From positions 1 through 25,402 of the forward strand of contig CBFGRJ010000058.1 in NCBI GenBank assembly GCA_965651135.1: a DNA stretch of 25,402 nt, written 5' to 3'. The DNA is from JAICQQ01 sp965651135 (lineage in GTDB: Bacteria; Myxococcota_A; Polyangia; Polyangiales; Polyangiaceae). The notes below the pieces were generated by a model that saw only the letters and a program-made list of their open reading frames with translations, searched no databases and was not told where the DNA came from. Shown here piece after piece: positions 1-7,287 of this stretch; position 1 is the first letter of the stretch; every line of letters starts with the position of its first letter. The position numbers were made by a program, and so were the translations under genes.

Positions 1-881
1 CTGGGGCGCTCAGAGTCGTGGGCGACTATCTGAAGCAGAATCATGCCGGGGTGACCCTGTGGCTCAGCGAGCCTACCTGGGCCAACCATCCGCAGATTTT
101 CCAAAAAGCCGGTTTGCCGATCAAAACGTACCCCTACTTCGACAAGCAGAGCAACGGCCTTTCGTTCGAACCTCTGCTCGACCAGTTGCGCAAGCTTGGG
201 CCTTCTGACGTCGTGCTGTTGCACGCTTGCTGCCACAATCCGACCGGCGTCGACCCCAACCCACAGCAGTGGGAACAAATCGCTTCGGTGCTCGCCGAAC
301 GCGGTGTGGTGCCCATCGTGGACTTTGCCTACCAGGGCTTTGGTCGCGGGCTCGACGAAGATGCCGCCGGCGTTCGCTTGTTGGCCAAGCGCCTGCCCGA
401 AATGTTCATTTGCTCGTCATTCTCGAAGAATTTCGGCTTGTACAACGAGCGCACGGGCGCCCTGACGGTAGTGGGCAAATCCAGCGCGCACACGGCCGCC
501 GTGTTCAGTCAGCTGAAGATCTGCATCCGCACCAACTATTCGAACCCTCCAGCGCATGGCGGGTCGATTGTCTCCACCATCTTGGGCAACCCCGAGCTGC
601 GCGCGCGCTGGGTCGAAGAGCTGGCGGGCATGCGCAATCGTATCCTCCAAATGCGCCAGCGCTTCGTAGAAGAGCTGAAGGTAAAGGCTCCGTCTGCGGA
701 GTTTGGTTTCATCGCCGACCAGCTGGGCATGTTCAGCTTCTCGGGTTTGAACCGCGAGCAGGTCGAGCGCTTGCGAACCGAGCACGCCATTTATATCGTG
801 GGGTCGGGGCGCATCAATGTCGCGGGCATGACCGCCGACAACATGGTGTCGCTGACCAGCGCAATCGCCAACGTATTGTGA
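1..881 (+). CDS. Aspartate/aromatic amino acid aminotransferase, 5' truncated by the window edge
   Basis: PLP-dependent class I aminotransferase of the AspC/TyrB subgroup, exchanging an amino group between aspartate or an aromatic amino acid and 2-oxoglutarate in the cytoplasm. The frame is open from base 3, and the first in-window codons read GALRVVGDYLK, which matches the stretch just before the substrate domain in this family, so roughly the first 100 residues of a usual ~396 lie outside. Visible family motifs are CCHNPTG (cofactor-binding Asn), DFAYQGFG (Asp and Tyr that hold the PLP ring), SFSKNFGLYNER (Schiff-base Lys followed by the phosphate-binding Arg) and SNPPAHGG. The next gene starts 6 bases after the stop, so the two are likely co-transcribed. 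Aspartate and aromatic substrate preference cannot be separated from the motifs alone, so no symbol is given. Confidence 0.93.
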   Translation, partial: GALRVVGDYLKQNHAGVTLWLSEPTWANHPQIFQKAGLPIKTYPYFDKQSNGLSFEPLLDQLRKLGPSDVVLLHACCHNPTGVDPNPQQWEQIASVLAERGVVPIVDFAYQGFGRGLDEDAAGVRLLAKRLPEMFICSSFSKNFGLYNERTGALTVVGKSSAHTAAVFSQLKICIRTNYSNPPAHGGSIVSTILGNPELRARWVEELAGMRNRILQMRQRFVEELKVKAPSAEFGFIADQLGMFSFSGLNREQVERLRTEHAIYIVGSGRINVAGMTADNMVSLTSAIANVL

Positions 882-887
882 GGAGCC

Positions 888-1301
888 ATGGCTGACACGA
901 TTTTCACCAAGATCATTCGAGGCGAGATCCCCTGCCACAAGGTGTACGAAGACGACCGCGTGCTGGCGTTCCTCGACATCAATCCAATCGCACCGGGCCA
1001 CGTGCTCGTGATTCCCAAAGAACCTGCCGCCACGTTGGACCAGCTGTCGGACGACGCGGCGGCGGCCATCGGCAGAATCCTCCCCAGAATCTGCCGCGCC
1101 GTGAAGCAAGCCACTGGGGTCGAAGCCTTCAACGTCCTGCAAAATAACGGCACTGCGGCCCACCAGGCCGTGTTCCACGTGCATTTTCACGTCATTCCGA
1201 AGCCGAATGCCGATCAAGGGCTCGGGATTCGCTGGCCCAGCGGCAAGCTCGACAACGCTGAAGGCGAGCGCTTGAGCCGCGCTATCGCCGCTTTCCTGTA
1301 G
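888..1301 (+). CDS. HIT family protein (histidine triad nucleotide hydrolase/transferase, HINT-like)
   Basis: A 137-residue cytoplasmic protein of the usual HIT length. Members bind nucleoside phosphates and typically hydrolyse phosphoramidate or dinucleoside polyphosphate bonds. The signature HVHFHVIP places the triad at His97, His99 and His101, preceded by the conserved NNG (86-88) and His92. The N-terminus (IFTKIIRGEIPCHKVYED) is the classic opening of the family. The ATG lies 6 bases after the upstream aminotransferase stop. The AGGAG at 881-885 overlaps that stop and sits unusually close to the start (2 bases), which suggests translational coupling. The physiological substrate cannot be read from the sequence. 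Confidence 0.93.
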   Translation: MADTIFTKIIRGEIPCHKVYEDDRVLAFLDINPIAPGHVLVIPKEPAATLDQLSDDAAAAIGRILPRICRAVKQATGVEAFNVLQNNGTAAHQAVFHVHFHVIPKPNADQGLGIRWPSGKLDNAEGERLSRAIAAFL

Positions 1302-1363
1302 GAAAAGCCGAACGGCGGTCGGCAGCGCTCGACGAACGCGCCCGCGCGCTCTAGACTGGGCGG

Positions 1364-1618
1364 ATGGCCGTCGGGTTTTGGCAGGTGGTAATCGTGGTGC
1401 TCGTCATCGGCCTCCTGTTTGGCTCGCGGCTGGGTCGCCTGGGAAGGTCACTGGGCCGAGGCGCGCGCGGGCTGCGTCGAATGCTGCAAAGCGCGACCGG
1501 TTCGCCTGCCGACAAGGGAGAGCCCGCCACTCCGGATTGGGTGAGCGGCGCAGCGCAGGTGGCTCGAGCGGCCAACACCCTTCGCAAAGGCGTCAAGCTC
1601 GGCCGCTTGATCCGCTAG
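1364..1618 (+). CDS. TatA/E-like twin-arginine translocase subunit
   Basis: An 84-residue protein with the TatA architecture: a short N-terminal membrane helix (about 4-20, rich in Val/Ile/Leu, opening GFWQ), the hinge FGS at 19-21 and a positively charged amphipathic helix (RLGRLGRSLGRGARGLRRM, about 22-40), followed by a polar tail. TatA oligomers line the conduit for folded proteins exported by the Tat system at the inner membrane. The motif order FG-x-x-[RL]-x-x-LGR-x-LG fits the family well, although the basic helix is unusually Gly/Arg-rich and the tail carries a second basic segment at the C-terminus (about 73-84). No tatC or tatB is in the window. It follows the HIT gene by 62 bases on the same strand. 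A membrane-tethered protein of another family remains possible. Confidence 0.78.
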   Translation: MAVGFWQVVIVVLVIGLLFGSRLGRLGRSLGRGARGLRRMLQSATGSPADKGEPATPDWVSGAAQVARAANTLRKGVKLGRLIR

Positions 1619-1840
1619 CCGGCCCACCAGGGGCAGCTCACTTTTCGGATCGAAAACGCGTCGTGAAAAAGTCCGCGAGCGGTCCTCGCAGTTACCCACA
1701 GTTTGTGGGTTAGGTGTGGACGCCGCTAACGACGCACTCACCCTGCAGCTCACGGGTTCGTCACAAACATGAATCCAACATGTTTCAGCGCAGGTGTAGC
1801 GCAAAGCCGTAAAACCAACACGAGGGTGCGTTGGAACCAG
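1619..1840. other. Convergent intergenic region between tatA-like and extensin-like genes
   Basis: About 220 bases where a + strand and a - strand gene end facing each other. It holds two inverted repeats, listed separately or noted here: a tight one at 1694-1710, and a looser AAACAT/ATGTTT pair at 1765-1770 and 1780-1785 with a 9-base loop. No convincing reading frame was seen. Confidence 0.6.
1694..1710. repeat. Perfect 7-bp inverted repeat, possible terminator or protein-binding site
   Basis: ACCCACA (1694-1700) and TGTGGGT (1704-1710) are exact reverse complements separated by GTT. It lies about 75 bases after the tatA-like stop in a convergent region, which would suit a transcription stop, but there is no T-run after it. 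The arms extended outward (TTACCCACA and its near mirror) each resemble a DnaA box (TTATCCACA) with one or two mismatches. Function is inference. Confidence 0.4.
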
Positions 1841-2746
1841 CTAGCGAATCACGGTTCTTCGAGCGTCTCGCTTGATGTCCAAGTGTACGTGGTCGTGGTG
1901 TGCCTGATCGTAGTTCGGTGTGAGCATGTAGTGAAAAACACCTTCTCGTGCCAGGTCGCACAACAGATTGCGCAAGATCAACGCTTGCTCTCGCAGGTCA
2001 GATAGACTGCTGTCGGGACCGCAGACTGGTGCCCCGAGCTCGCCCGCAAAGTCGCGCTCGACGTTGAGCAGGCGCCCGTCCGCGAGTTTGAATGCCACGA
2101 TGTCCGCAGCCAAGCCGTGGGCATGCTGGCTCAACTTGCGACTCGCCAGCTTGGAATTCCGGCGGTAGATGGTGCCGCAGTGCACCTCTGTAATGTCGTA
2201 GCGCGTCAGGACCTTCGCCATCTCGGCGAAAGCCAAGACGAGCCGGCAGTCCATCACCCCGAAGGGACTTTTCCAACCCGCCGTGAGGAAGGTGACGCCC
2301 GACAGCGGTCCCGTGAAGCGCAGCGCAGTAGCGACTCCGGGGGTCGGCCGGCGATCGCGTTTGACGGGTAAGCCCAGCTTTGCCACTTGCGCGCGGCACG
2401 CTGCCGGAGAGAGGTTGGCGATCCGCATCGCGGGGGCGTCCGGAGCGAGCGCCGTGGGCAGGGGGGCTTGGTATGCCGCGGGCGCCTCATCCAAACTCGA
2501 ATCGGTGTTCGCTTCGGGTTCGCCCACAGGGCGGGGCGGCGTGGGCTCGGGCTCGATGCGGCGAGCCTGGATGGTGGAGTGCGACACTGACATTGGCTCC
2601 GCAATGACTGCTCTCGGAACAGCCGAAGCTGGCTTCGCAGCAGGCACTGGAGCTTGCGCCGACGCAGATGGGCCGTGCGCCGCACAGCTCGTCATGAGCC
2701 CGAGCATTCCGAGCGGCCCGTACCAGCGGTGAAGTGCGGAACACAC
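1841..2746 (-). CDS. Extensin-like C-terminal domain lipoprotein (M15/LAS-like metallopeptidase fold)
   Basis: A 301-residue exported protein with a GTG start preceded by an AAGG-rich Shine-Dalgarno region. Residues 1-20 form a short basic then hydrophobic signal ending in LMTS-C21, a plausible though imperfect lipobox. Residues 22-110 are a Pro/Ala-rich linker. Residues about 113-290 match the bacterial extensin-like domain: SQHAHGLAADI (206-216) gives the SxHxxGxAxD pattern with His208 and Asp215, and HHDHVHLD (283-290) gives the C-terminal HxH with His286 and His288. This is the zinc-site arrangement of the M15/LAS peptidase group, which often cuts peptidoglycan cross-links. Five further Cys residues (117, 167, 190, 242, 263) could form disulfides. 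Envelope or cell-wall hydrolysis is therefore a family-based inference; the substrate is unknown. Confidence 0.82.
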   Translation of the reverse strand: MCSALHRWYGPLGMLGLMTSCAAHGPSASAQAPVPAAKPASAVPRAVIAEPMSVSHSTIQARRIEPEPTPPRPVGEPEANTDSSLDEAPAAYQAPLPTALAPDAPAMRIANLSPAACRAQVAKLGLPVKRDRRPTPGVATALRFTGPLSGVTFLTAGWKSPFGVMDCRLVLAFAEMAKVLTRYDITEVHCGTIYRRNSKLASRKLSQHAHGLAADIVAFKLADGRLLNVERDFAGELGAPVCGPDSSLSDLREQALILRNLLCDLAREGVFHYMLTPNYDQAHHDHVHLDIKRDARRTVIR

Positions 2747-3026
2747 GGCCTTGCCTTCTACGCCCCGGGTCGAGATCGTGCAACCAAGGGCCTGCCCGGC
2801 GGGCGCCGCCGAGGCACCTGGCCGAGCCTTTTTCCTGCCGCTAGGCCGACCCTTGCGGCAGCTCCCACGCTGAGCCGAAACGAAGCACCATGGCGATTTT
2901 CGCCGTTCGCCAGCAAGTTGGTTCGTAGCGCAGCGCAGCGCCGGTACGTTGGATTCTTACTGGCCAAGGCGCAGTGCATTCGGTAGGGTGGCGCGCCTTC
3001 CGGGGGGTGAGACATCCAAAGGCCCA
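2747..3026. promoter_or_regulatory. Divergent intergenic region upstream of the extensin-like gene and the pseudo-peptidase/RNase H fusion
   Basis: 280 bases between two divergent starts, so it must hold both promoters. I found no clear -35/-10 pair. GC-rich self-complementary stretches are present (for example GCCCG-G-CGGGC near 2791-2801) together with a short direct repetition of CGCAG near 2930. The + strand frame of the downstream gene stays open back to 2949, but the residues before 3027 do not resemble the family, so this part is treated as non-coding. Confidence 0.5.
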
Positions 3027-4235
3027 ATGCCAGACAGGACTATCGTCGTTACGGGCGAGCTCGATAAGAGTTCGATGTACAGCACAGTAGACGACTATTT
3101 GCTCTCGCTGTGCCGAGTGGACAAGCCGCGCGTGTGCTTCGTGCCCACTGCGAGCGGCGATAGCCTGCAAGCGCAGAGTGCCTTCCGCGAGCGCTTCGAG
3201 AAGTTGCGTTGCGAGCCGAGCATCCTGCGCCTGTTCCAGCGAGACGTGCGCGATATAGCGGCGCACTTGCTCGAACAACACCTGATCCTCGTGGGGGACG
3301 GCAGCGCCGCCAATCTGTGCGCCGTTTGGGCGGCTCACGGGGTGCATCGGGCCATGCGCAAAGCCTGGGAACACGGTGTCGTACTGGCGGGTTTCGGAGC
3401 CGGCGCGCTGTGTTGGTTCGAATCTGGAATTACCGACTCGTTCGGTCCAGAACCGGCTCTGTTCAAACACGGCTTGGGATTCGTCAAAGGCTCATTTTGT
3501 GCGCACCCTGACAGTGACGGACCGCAGCGCACCGCCTTTAGAGCTCACATAGAAAGCGGGGAGCTACCCGCCGGGTTTGCAGCAGACGCGGGTGTACTGC
3601 TGCGCTTCAGGGGCACCGAGCTCGAAGAAGTGGTGGGTGCGGCGCCGGGCTACGCCTATCGCTTGGAACGCACCGCCGCAGGTCTCGAAGCGAAGAAGCT
3701 GCCCGCTCGCTTGCTCCCGACGAGTACGGCTCCTTTGAGCCGAGCGCGCGCGCCTGCCACCCGTATCGTCAAGCCGGCGCGACCTACCGTGGTCTATACG
3801 GATGGCGCCTGCAGCGGAAACCCTGGACCCGGGGGTTGGGCCTGGGCGGTGGCGGGCGGCAATTTCGCCAGCGGAGCAGACCGGCACACCACCAATCAGC
3901 GCATGGAAGTCACCGCCGCCTATCAGGCGGTGTTGGCGCACTCCGGACCGCTCGAGGTCGTGAGTGATTCGACCTACGTGGTCAATTGTTTCAAGCAGCG
4001 GTGGTGGGAAGGGTGGCTCAAGCGCGGCTGGATCAACAGCCAGCGGCGGCCCGTGGCCAACCGCGATTTGTGGGAACCCTTCATCGAGCTCGTCCGAGCG
4101 CGCAGCGACGTGACATTTCGCTGGGTCAAGGGGCACTCGGAAGACAAGATGAATCAGTTCGTCGATCAGCTCGCCGTCGAGGCGAGCATCTCCCAGCGCG
4201 GTCGCACCGGCAAAAGCCCAGCCCACCTCCGCTAA
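3027..4235 (+). CDS. Fusion of a peptidase-E-like (S51) domain lacking its Ser nucleophile with RNase HI
   Basis: A single 402-residue frame. Residues about 5-215 follow the S51 peptidase E family throughout: PRVCFVPTASGDS (35-46), AGFGAGALCWFESGITDSFG (121-140), CAHPDSDGPQR (158-168), ELPAGFAADAGVLLRFRGTEL (179-199). In active members the centre reads GxSAG; here it is G-F-G124-A-G, so the nucleophilic Ser is Gly. The usual glycine-rich GGGNT near residue 90 is GDGSA, while candidate Asp137 and His160 remain. After an Ala/Pro/Arg linker (about 225-252), residues 253-390 are RNase HI with all metal ligands: Asp259 (YTDGACSGNPGPGG), Glu294 (TTNQRMEV), Asp314 (SDSTYV), His370 (WVKGHSEDK) and Asp380 (VDQLA). 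The expected activity is cleavage of RNA in RNA:DNA hybrids. ATG at 3027 is preferred because peptidase-E homology begins at once; a longer frame from 2949 exists. Confidence 0.9.
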   Translation: MPDRTIVVTGELDKSSMYSTVDDYLLSLCRVDKPRVCFVPTASGDSLQAQSAFRERFEKLRCEPSILRLFQRDVRDIAAHLLEQHLILVGDGSAANLCAVWAAHGVHRAMRKAWEHGVVLAGFGAGALCWFESGITDSFGPEPALFKHGLGFVKGSFCAHPDSDGPQRTAFRAHIESGELPAGFAADAGVLLRFRGTELEEVVGAAPGYAYRLERTAAGLEAKKLPARLLPTSTAPLSRARAPATRIVKPARPTVVYTDGACSGNPGPGGWAWAVAGGNFASGADRHTTNQRMEVTAAYQAVLAHSGPLEVVSDSTYVVNCFKQRWWEGWLKRGWINSQRRPVANRDLWEPFIELVRARSDVTFRWVKGHSEDKMNQFVDQLAVEASISQRGRTGKSPAHLR

Positions 4236-4301
4236 TTGCTCCGCCAGCGGCCACTCTTGCGGGCGGGTGACCTCGCGGTCCGCTCATGCTAGCTGTGCGC
4301 G

Positions 4302-5600
4302 ATGTTTCCTCGTGGTCCCCTCACGATTCCACCCCTCGAGCGTCCGCTAGACCTGGACTGGTCGATTCCCGGGTCCAAGAGCATCACCAACCGAGCCTTG
4401 GTGCTGGCGGCATTGGCGCAGGGGACCAGCACCTTGTCTCAAGTCCTGCACAGCGACGACACCCTCCACATGAAGCGGTCGCTCGAGGCTATCGGGGTGA
4501 CGTGCGAAGAGCTCGACGCTACCACTCTGCGCGTCACCGGCGGGCTCGGCGTGCTGCGACAGCCCACCGAGCCATTGTTCGTCGGCAACAGCGGCACCAC
4601 GGTTCGCTTTTTGACTGCCCTGAGCTGCCTCGTTCCCGGGCAAGTACGGCTCGAGGGCGACGAACACATGCAGAAGCGACCGATCTCCGATCTGGCGGAC
4701 GGTCTGCGGCAGCTCGGTGTTCGGGTGGAGTGCCCGAGCGGATGCCCTCCGATTACGGTCGTGGGCCGAGGCCTACCGGGCGGTAGGGTCCGCATGCGTG
4801 GCGACCGTTCGAGCCAGTATTTTTCAGCGCTGCTGATGGCAGGTGCCGCAGCCACTGACGCGCTCACCGTAGACATCGAAGGTGAGCTGGTGAGCCGGCC
4901 TTACGTGGAGATCACCCTGGCCATGATGAAGGCGTTCGGTGGTCGCGCGAGCGCCACGACGAGCGGGTTCGTCGTCGAACCCACTGGCGGTTATCGGCCC
5001 ACCGACTACACCATCGAACCCGATGCCTCCTCGGCGAGCTACGCGTTCGCTGCAGCGGTCGCGACTGGCGGGCGCGTCACGGTGCCCGGGCTGGGCACCC
5101 GTTCATTGCAGGGCGACTACGGCTTTTGTGATCTGCTCGACCACATGGGGGCGACGGTGAAGCGTGCGCCCAACGAGACCAGCGTGACCGGCGGCGGTGC
5201 ACTCCACGGCATCGACGTAGACATGCACCATATCTCCGATACGGTGATGACCTTGGCCGCGCTTGCGCCGCTGCTGCAGGGCCCTACCGTCATTCGCAAC
5301 GTAGGAAACATTCGCATCAAAGAAACCGATCGCCTGGCAGCCACGGTGACCGAGCTCCGGCGCTTGGGCCAGCACGTCACGCACGGCGACGACTGGTTGA
5401 GCATCGAGCCGCGGCCGATTTCGCCGGCCGTCGTGCGCAGCTACGGAGACCACCGCATGGCCATGGCATTCGCCATTCTCGGCTTGGCCAGACCCGGCAT
5501 CAGCATCGAAGATCCAGCCTGCGTCGCCAAAACCTATCCCGGGTTTTGGGATGCGCTGCGCACTTGCTACACGGCCCAAGGCGTTGACGCGCCCTGGTAA
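4302..5600 (+). CDS. aroA: 3-phosphoshikimate 1-carboxyvinyltransferase (EPSP synthase)
   Basis: Transfers the enolpyruvyl group of PEP to shikimate-3-phosphate, the sixth shikimate-pathway step, leading to chorismate. The 432-residue length is normal. Motifs in order: PGSKSITNRAL (23-33, substrate-binding Lys26), GNSGTTVRFLTA (95-106), GDEHMQKRPISDL (119-131, Arg126), DRSSQYFSALLMAG (168-181), DASSASYAFAAA, the catalytic Asp in HISDTVMTLAAL, IKETDRL and SYGDHRMAMAF. The gene follows the RNase H fusion by 66 bases on the same strand, and no clear Shine-Dalgarno precedes the ATG. Its neighbours are not other aro genes, so it is not part of a shikimate operon here. Motif agreement is complete and I see no sign of decay. 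Confidence 0.97.
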   Translation: MFPRGPLTIPPLERPLDLDWSIPGSKSITNRALVLAALAQGTSTLSQVLHSDDTLHMKRSLEAIGVTCEELDATTLRVTGGLGVLRQPTEPLFVGNSGTTVRFLTALSCLVPGQVRLEGDEHMQKRPISDLADGLRQLGVRVECPSGCPPITVVGRGLPGGRVRMRGDRSSQYFSALLMAGAAATDALTVDIEGELVSRPYVEITLAMMKAFGGRASATTSGFVVEPTGGYRPTDYTIEPDASSASYAFAAAVATGGRVTVPGLGTRSLQGDYGFCDLLDHMGATVKRAPNETSVTGGGALHGIDVDMHHISDTVMTLAALAPLLQGPTVIRNVGNIRIKETDRLAATVTELRRLGQHVTHGDDWLSIEPRPISPAVVRSYGDHRMAMAFAILGLARPGISIEDPACVAKTYPGFWDALRTCYTAQGVDAPW

Positions 5601-5900
5601 TCCGAACCGTAGTGTGGGGTAAGATTCGGTAAGCTACAGGCGCGATCTGCTCGAACGCCGAGCCAATACCGCTGGTGTGAGAAGTGAGAGCTCGCTGAGT
5701 ACGCGCATGCCCTCGCCGTGGAATCGTTCTCCCTCTGTTCGGCGCACCCATGCCGTCGGCTCGTACTGTCGAAATCGAACGAAGCCGGACTGTGCAGGCC
5801 ATGAGGTCGAAATGTGATTCTCGAGCACCGGAGCCTAATAGGCAGATTGAGTCGGCCGTAGGAGGAGCCGGACCCTCACGGCTGTATCAAGGAGAGACTG
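5601..5900. other. Intergenic region after aroA
   Basis: 300 bases with no supported gene and no tRNA-like fold. Short open frames on both strands lack any recognisable content. It must carry the promoter for the small Cys-rich gene that follows; I could not place a confident -35/-10 pair. A GTCGAAAT octamer occurs twice, near 5769 and 5807, which may be chance. Confidence 0.5.
5889..5894 (+). promoter_or_regulatory. Shine-Dalgarno site AAGGAG
   Basis: A strong ribosome-binding site 6 bases before the GTG at 5901. It decides the start and is the best non-homology evidence that the small Cys-rich frame is translated. Confidence 0.65.
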
Positions 5901-6236
5901 GTGGCAGACGTCGCGCTCGCGAAAAAGATGGCGTTCGGTTACTACAAGTTGCCCATCGTGGTGGACACCGAGCGGTACTACACGAGCTCGGATGCGCCGG
6001 TCATGGGCGTGTGGTGCCCGGAATTGAACGATCGCTCGTCCGTTCTGAAATGCAGCGCGTGTCCGCAGTTCGGAGGATTGGCCCAGGACTCGGCGCTCTC
6101 GCACACGTTCGTACGCTGCCGCTGCGGCGCAGCCGAAAGCACACCCGCATCCGGAACGAGGCCCAGCACGAGCCGCGATTCCGGTGTTTCGCACAAAGCG
6201 CGCCCCGTCATTTCGAACGACGCTTGGCGTCGCTGA
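5901..6236 (+). CDS. Small Cys-rich protein of unknown function, possible zinc-binding site
   Basis: A 111-residue protein starting with GTG, supported by AAGGAG at 5889-5894 with a 6-base spacer. I do not recognise the family. Five Cys lie in the middle: Cys39, then Cys51-x2-Cys54, then Cys73-x-Cys75 (context WCPEL, KCSACPQFGG, VRCRCG). The two clusters resemble a zinc-ribbon or knuckle pair separated by about 18 residues. The C-terminal third is Ser/Thr/Arg-rich and looks disordered. There is no signal peptide or membrane segment, so it is probably cytoplasmic. The last 29 bases overlap the 3' end of the convergent SDR gene. The strong ribosome-binding site and the spaced Cys pattern favour a real gene over a chance frame. 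Confidence 0.6.
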   Translation: MADVALAKKMAFGYYKLPIVVDTERYYTSSDAPVMGVWCPELNDRSSVLKCSACPQFGGLAQDSALSHTFVRCRCGAAESTPASGTRPSTSRDSGVSHKARPVISNDAWRR

Positions 6237-7164
6237 CGCTGGTCACCATGGCTCCCTCCGAACGTTTCGGCGGGAGCTCGGCATCGTGGCGCGGCCCCCA
6301 GGTCTTGATCGAAGGCAGGCATCTGTAGAGGACCCAATGGTACAGACGCCTTGGCAGCCAGCGCCTCAAACTCGAAAATAGCACTGCATCGAAGGTGGCG
6401 GGGACGCGCAACGGCGGCCGCCGCGCCTCCATGGTGCGAATCATCTTGCGGGCCACGCTTTCGGACGTAGCGGGAACGGAGCGCATGACCCTGGCGATGA
6501 ATCCTTCCATGTTGCGATAGTGCTGGTAATAGGGGGCGTCGGCGCGATCGTGCTCGGTCTGGGACAAATGGGTGAAGCGCACGTTCTCGAAGCCACTCGA
6601 ATTGATGAACCCGGGTTGAATCAACGACACGGCAATGCCCCACGGCTTGACCTCGTAGTACAAGGCTTCGCTGGCCCCCTCGAGCGCGAATTTCGAAGCG
6701 CTGTACATGGACATGGTTGGCATGGCCATCATGCCGCCTACGGACGACACGTTGAGGATGCGCCCGTAGCGCCGCTTGCGCATTCCGGGTAGTACCAAGC
6801 GCGTGAGTTCCATGGGTGACAAGAAGTTCACGTCCATTTGCATGCGGTGCTCGTCTTCGCTCACGTGCTCGACGACGGCTCGGTAAGATAGCGCTGCGTT
6901 GTTGACGAGTATGTCGACGCCACCCCAGCGCCACTCGGCCTCTTCGATCACCTGCTCGCGCTCGTTGTGCTTGGTGATATCGAGCGGCCTGATCCAGCAG
7001 TGTTCGCTCTCTTGAATTCCAGCTTTTGCGAAGCGCGATAGCGACGCCTGGCGGGCCGTGAGAATCACACGATACGGCCGCTGCAGCAAGAGTTTGCCCA
7101 GCTCCAAGCCGATCCCGGTGGATGCGCCCGTGACGAGTACCGTGCGTCGCCGCTCGGGTTGCAT
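6208..7164 (-). CDS. Short-chain dehydrogenase/reductase (classical SDR) with a C-terminal extension
   Basis: An NAD(P)-dependent oxidoreductase of 318 residues from the ATG at 7164; the frame stays open to a TTG at 7218, but the SDR fold begins right after the ATG. Motifs (numbered from this ATG): TGASTGIG (12-19) for the dinucleotide fold, LDIT near 61-64, NNAA (88-91), catalytic Ser in LNVSSVGG (about 140-141) and YSASK (Tyr154, Lys158), then PGFINS (184-189). After the core (about 250 residues) a basic, aromatic-rich tail (LRRWLPRRLYHWVLYRC) resembles the membrane-associating ends of SDRs acting on lipids or retinoid-like substrates. The substrate is not deducible. It converges on the small Cys-rich gene (29-base overlap) and diverges from ilvD, with 123 bases between the start codons. 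Confidence 0.9.
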   Translation of the reverse strand: MQPERRRTVLVTGASTGIGLELGKLLLQRPYRVILTARQASLSRFAKAGIQESEHCWIRPLDITKHNEREQVIEEAEWRWGGVDILVNNAALSYRAVVEHVSEDEHRMQMDVNFLSPMELTRLVLPGMRKRRYGRILNVSSVGGMMAMPTMSMYSASKFALEGASEALYYEVKPWGIAVSLIQPGFINSSGFENVRFTHLSQTEHDRADAPYYQHYRNMEGFIARVMRSVPATSESVARKMIRTMEARRPPLRVPATFDAVLFSSLRRWLPRRLYHWVLYRCLPSIKTWGPRHDAELPPKRSEGAMVTSVSDAKRRSK

Positions 7165-7287
7165 AACGAGCAATTTAGCATCCGAAGCGACTGATGTCGG
7201 ACCCGACGACGCAGACAAGCCCTTGTAATTCGGCCTTTACCCCATTTTGAGTGGCCCGAGCTCGCGCGTCTGATTAGCTTTCGCAGC

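Noticed and set aside
3027..4235. Possibility that the peptidase-E/RNase H fusion is a frameshift join of two genes
   Set aside because: Both domains and the linker are in one phase with no stop, and the linker has normal codon use; there is no internal start with a ribosome-binding site at the RNase H boundary that I could see.
5978..6934. 318-codon - strand frame over the SDR gene and the small Cys-rich gene
   Set aside because: It is a phase shadow of the SDR gene; no motif, and it would remove two better-supported genes.
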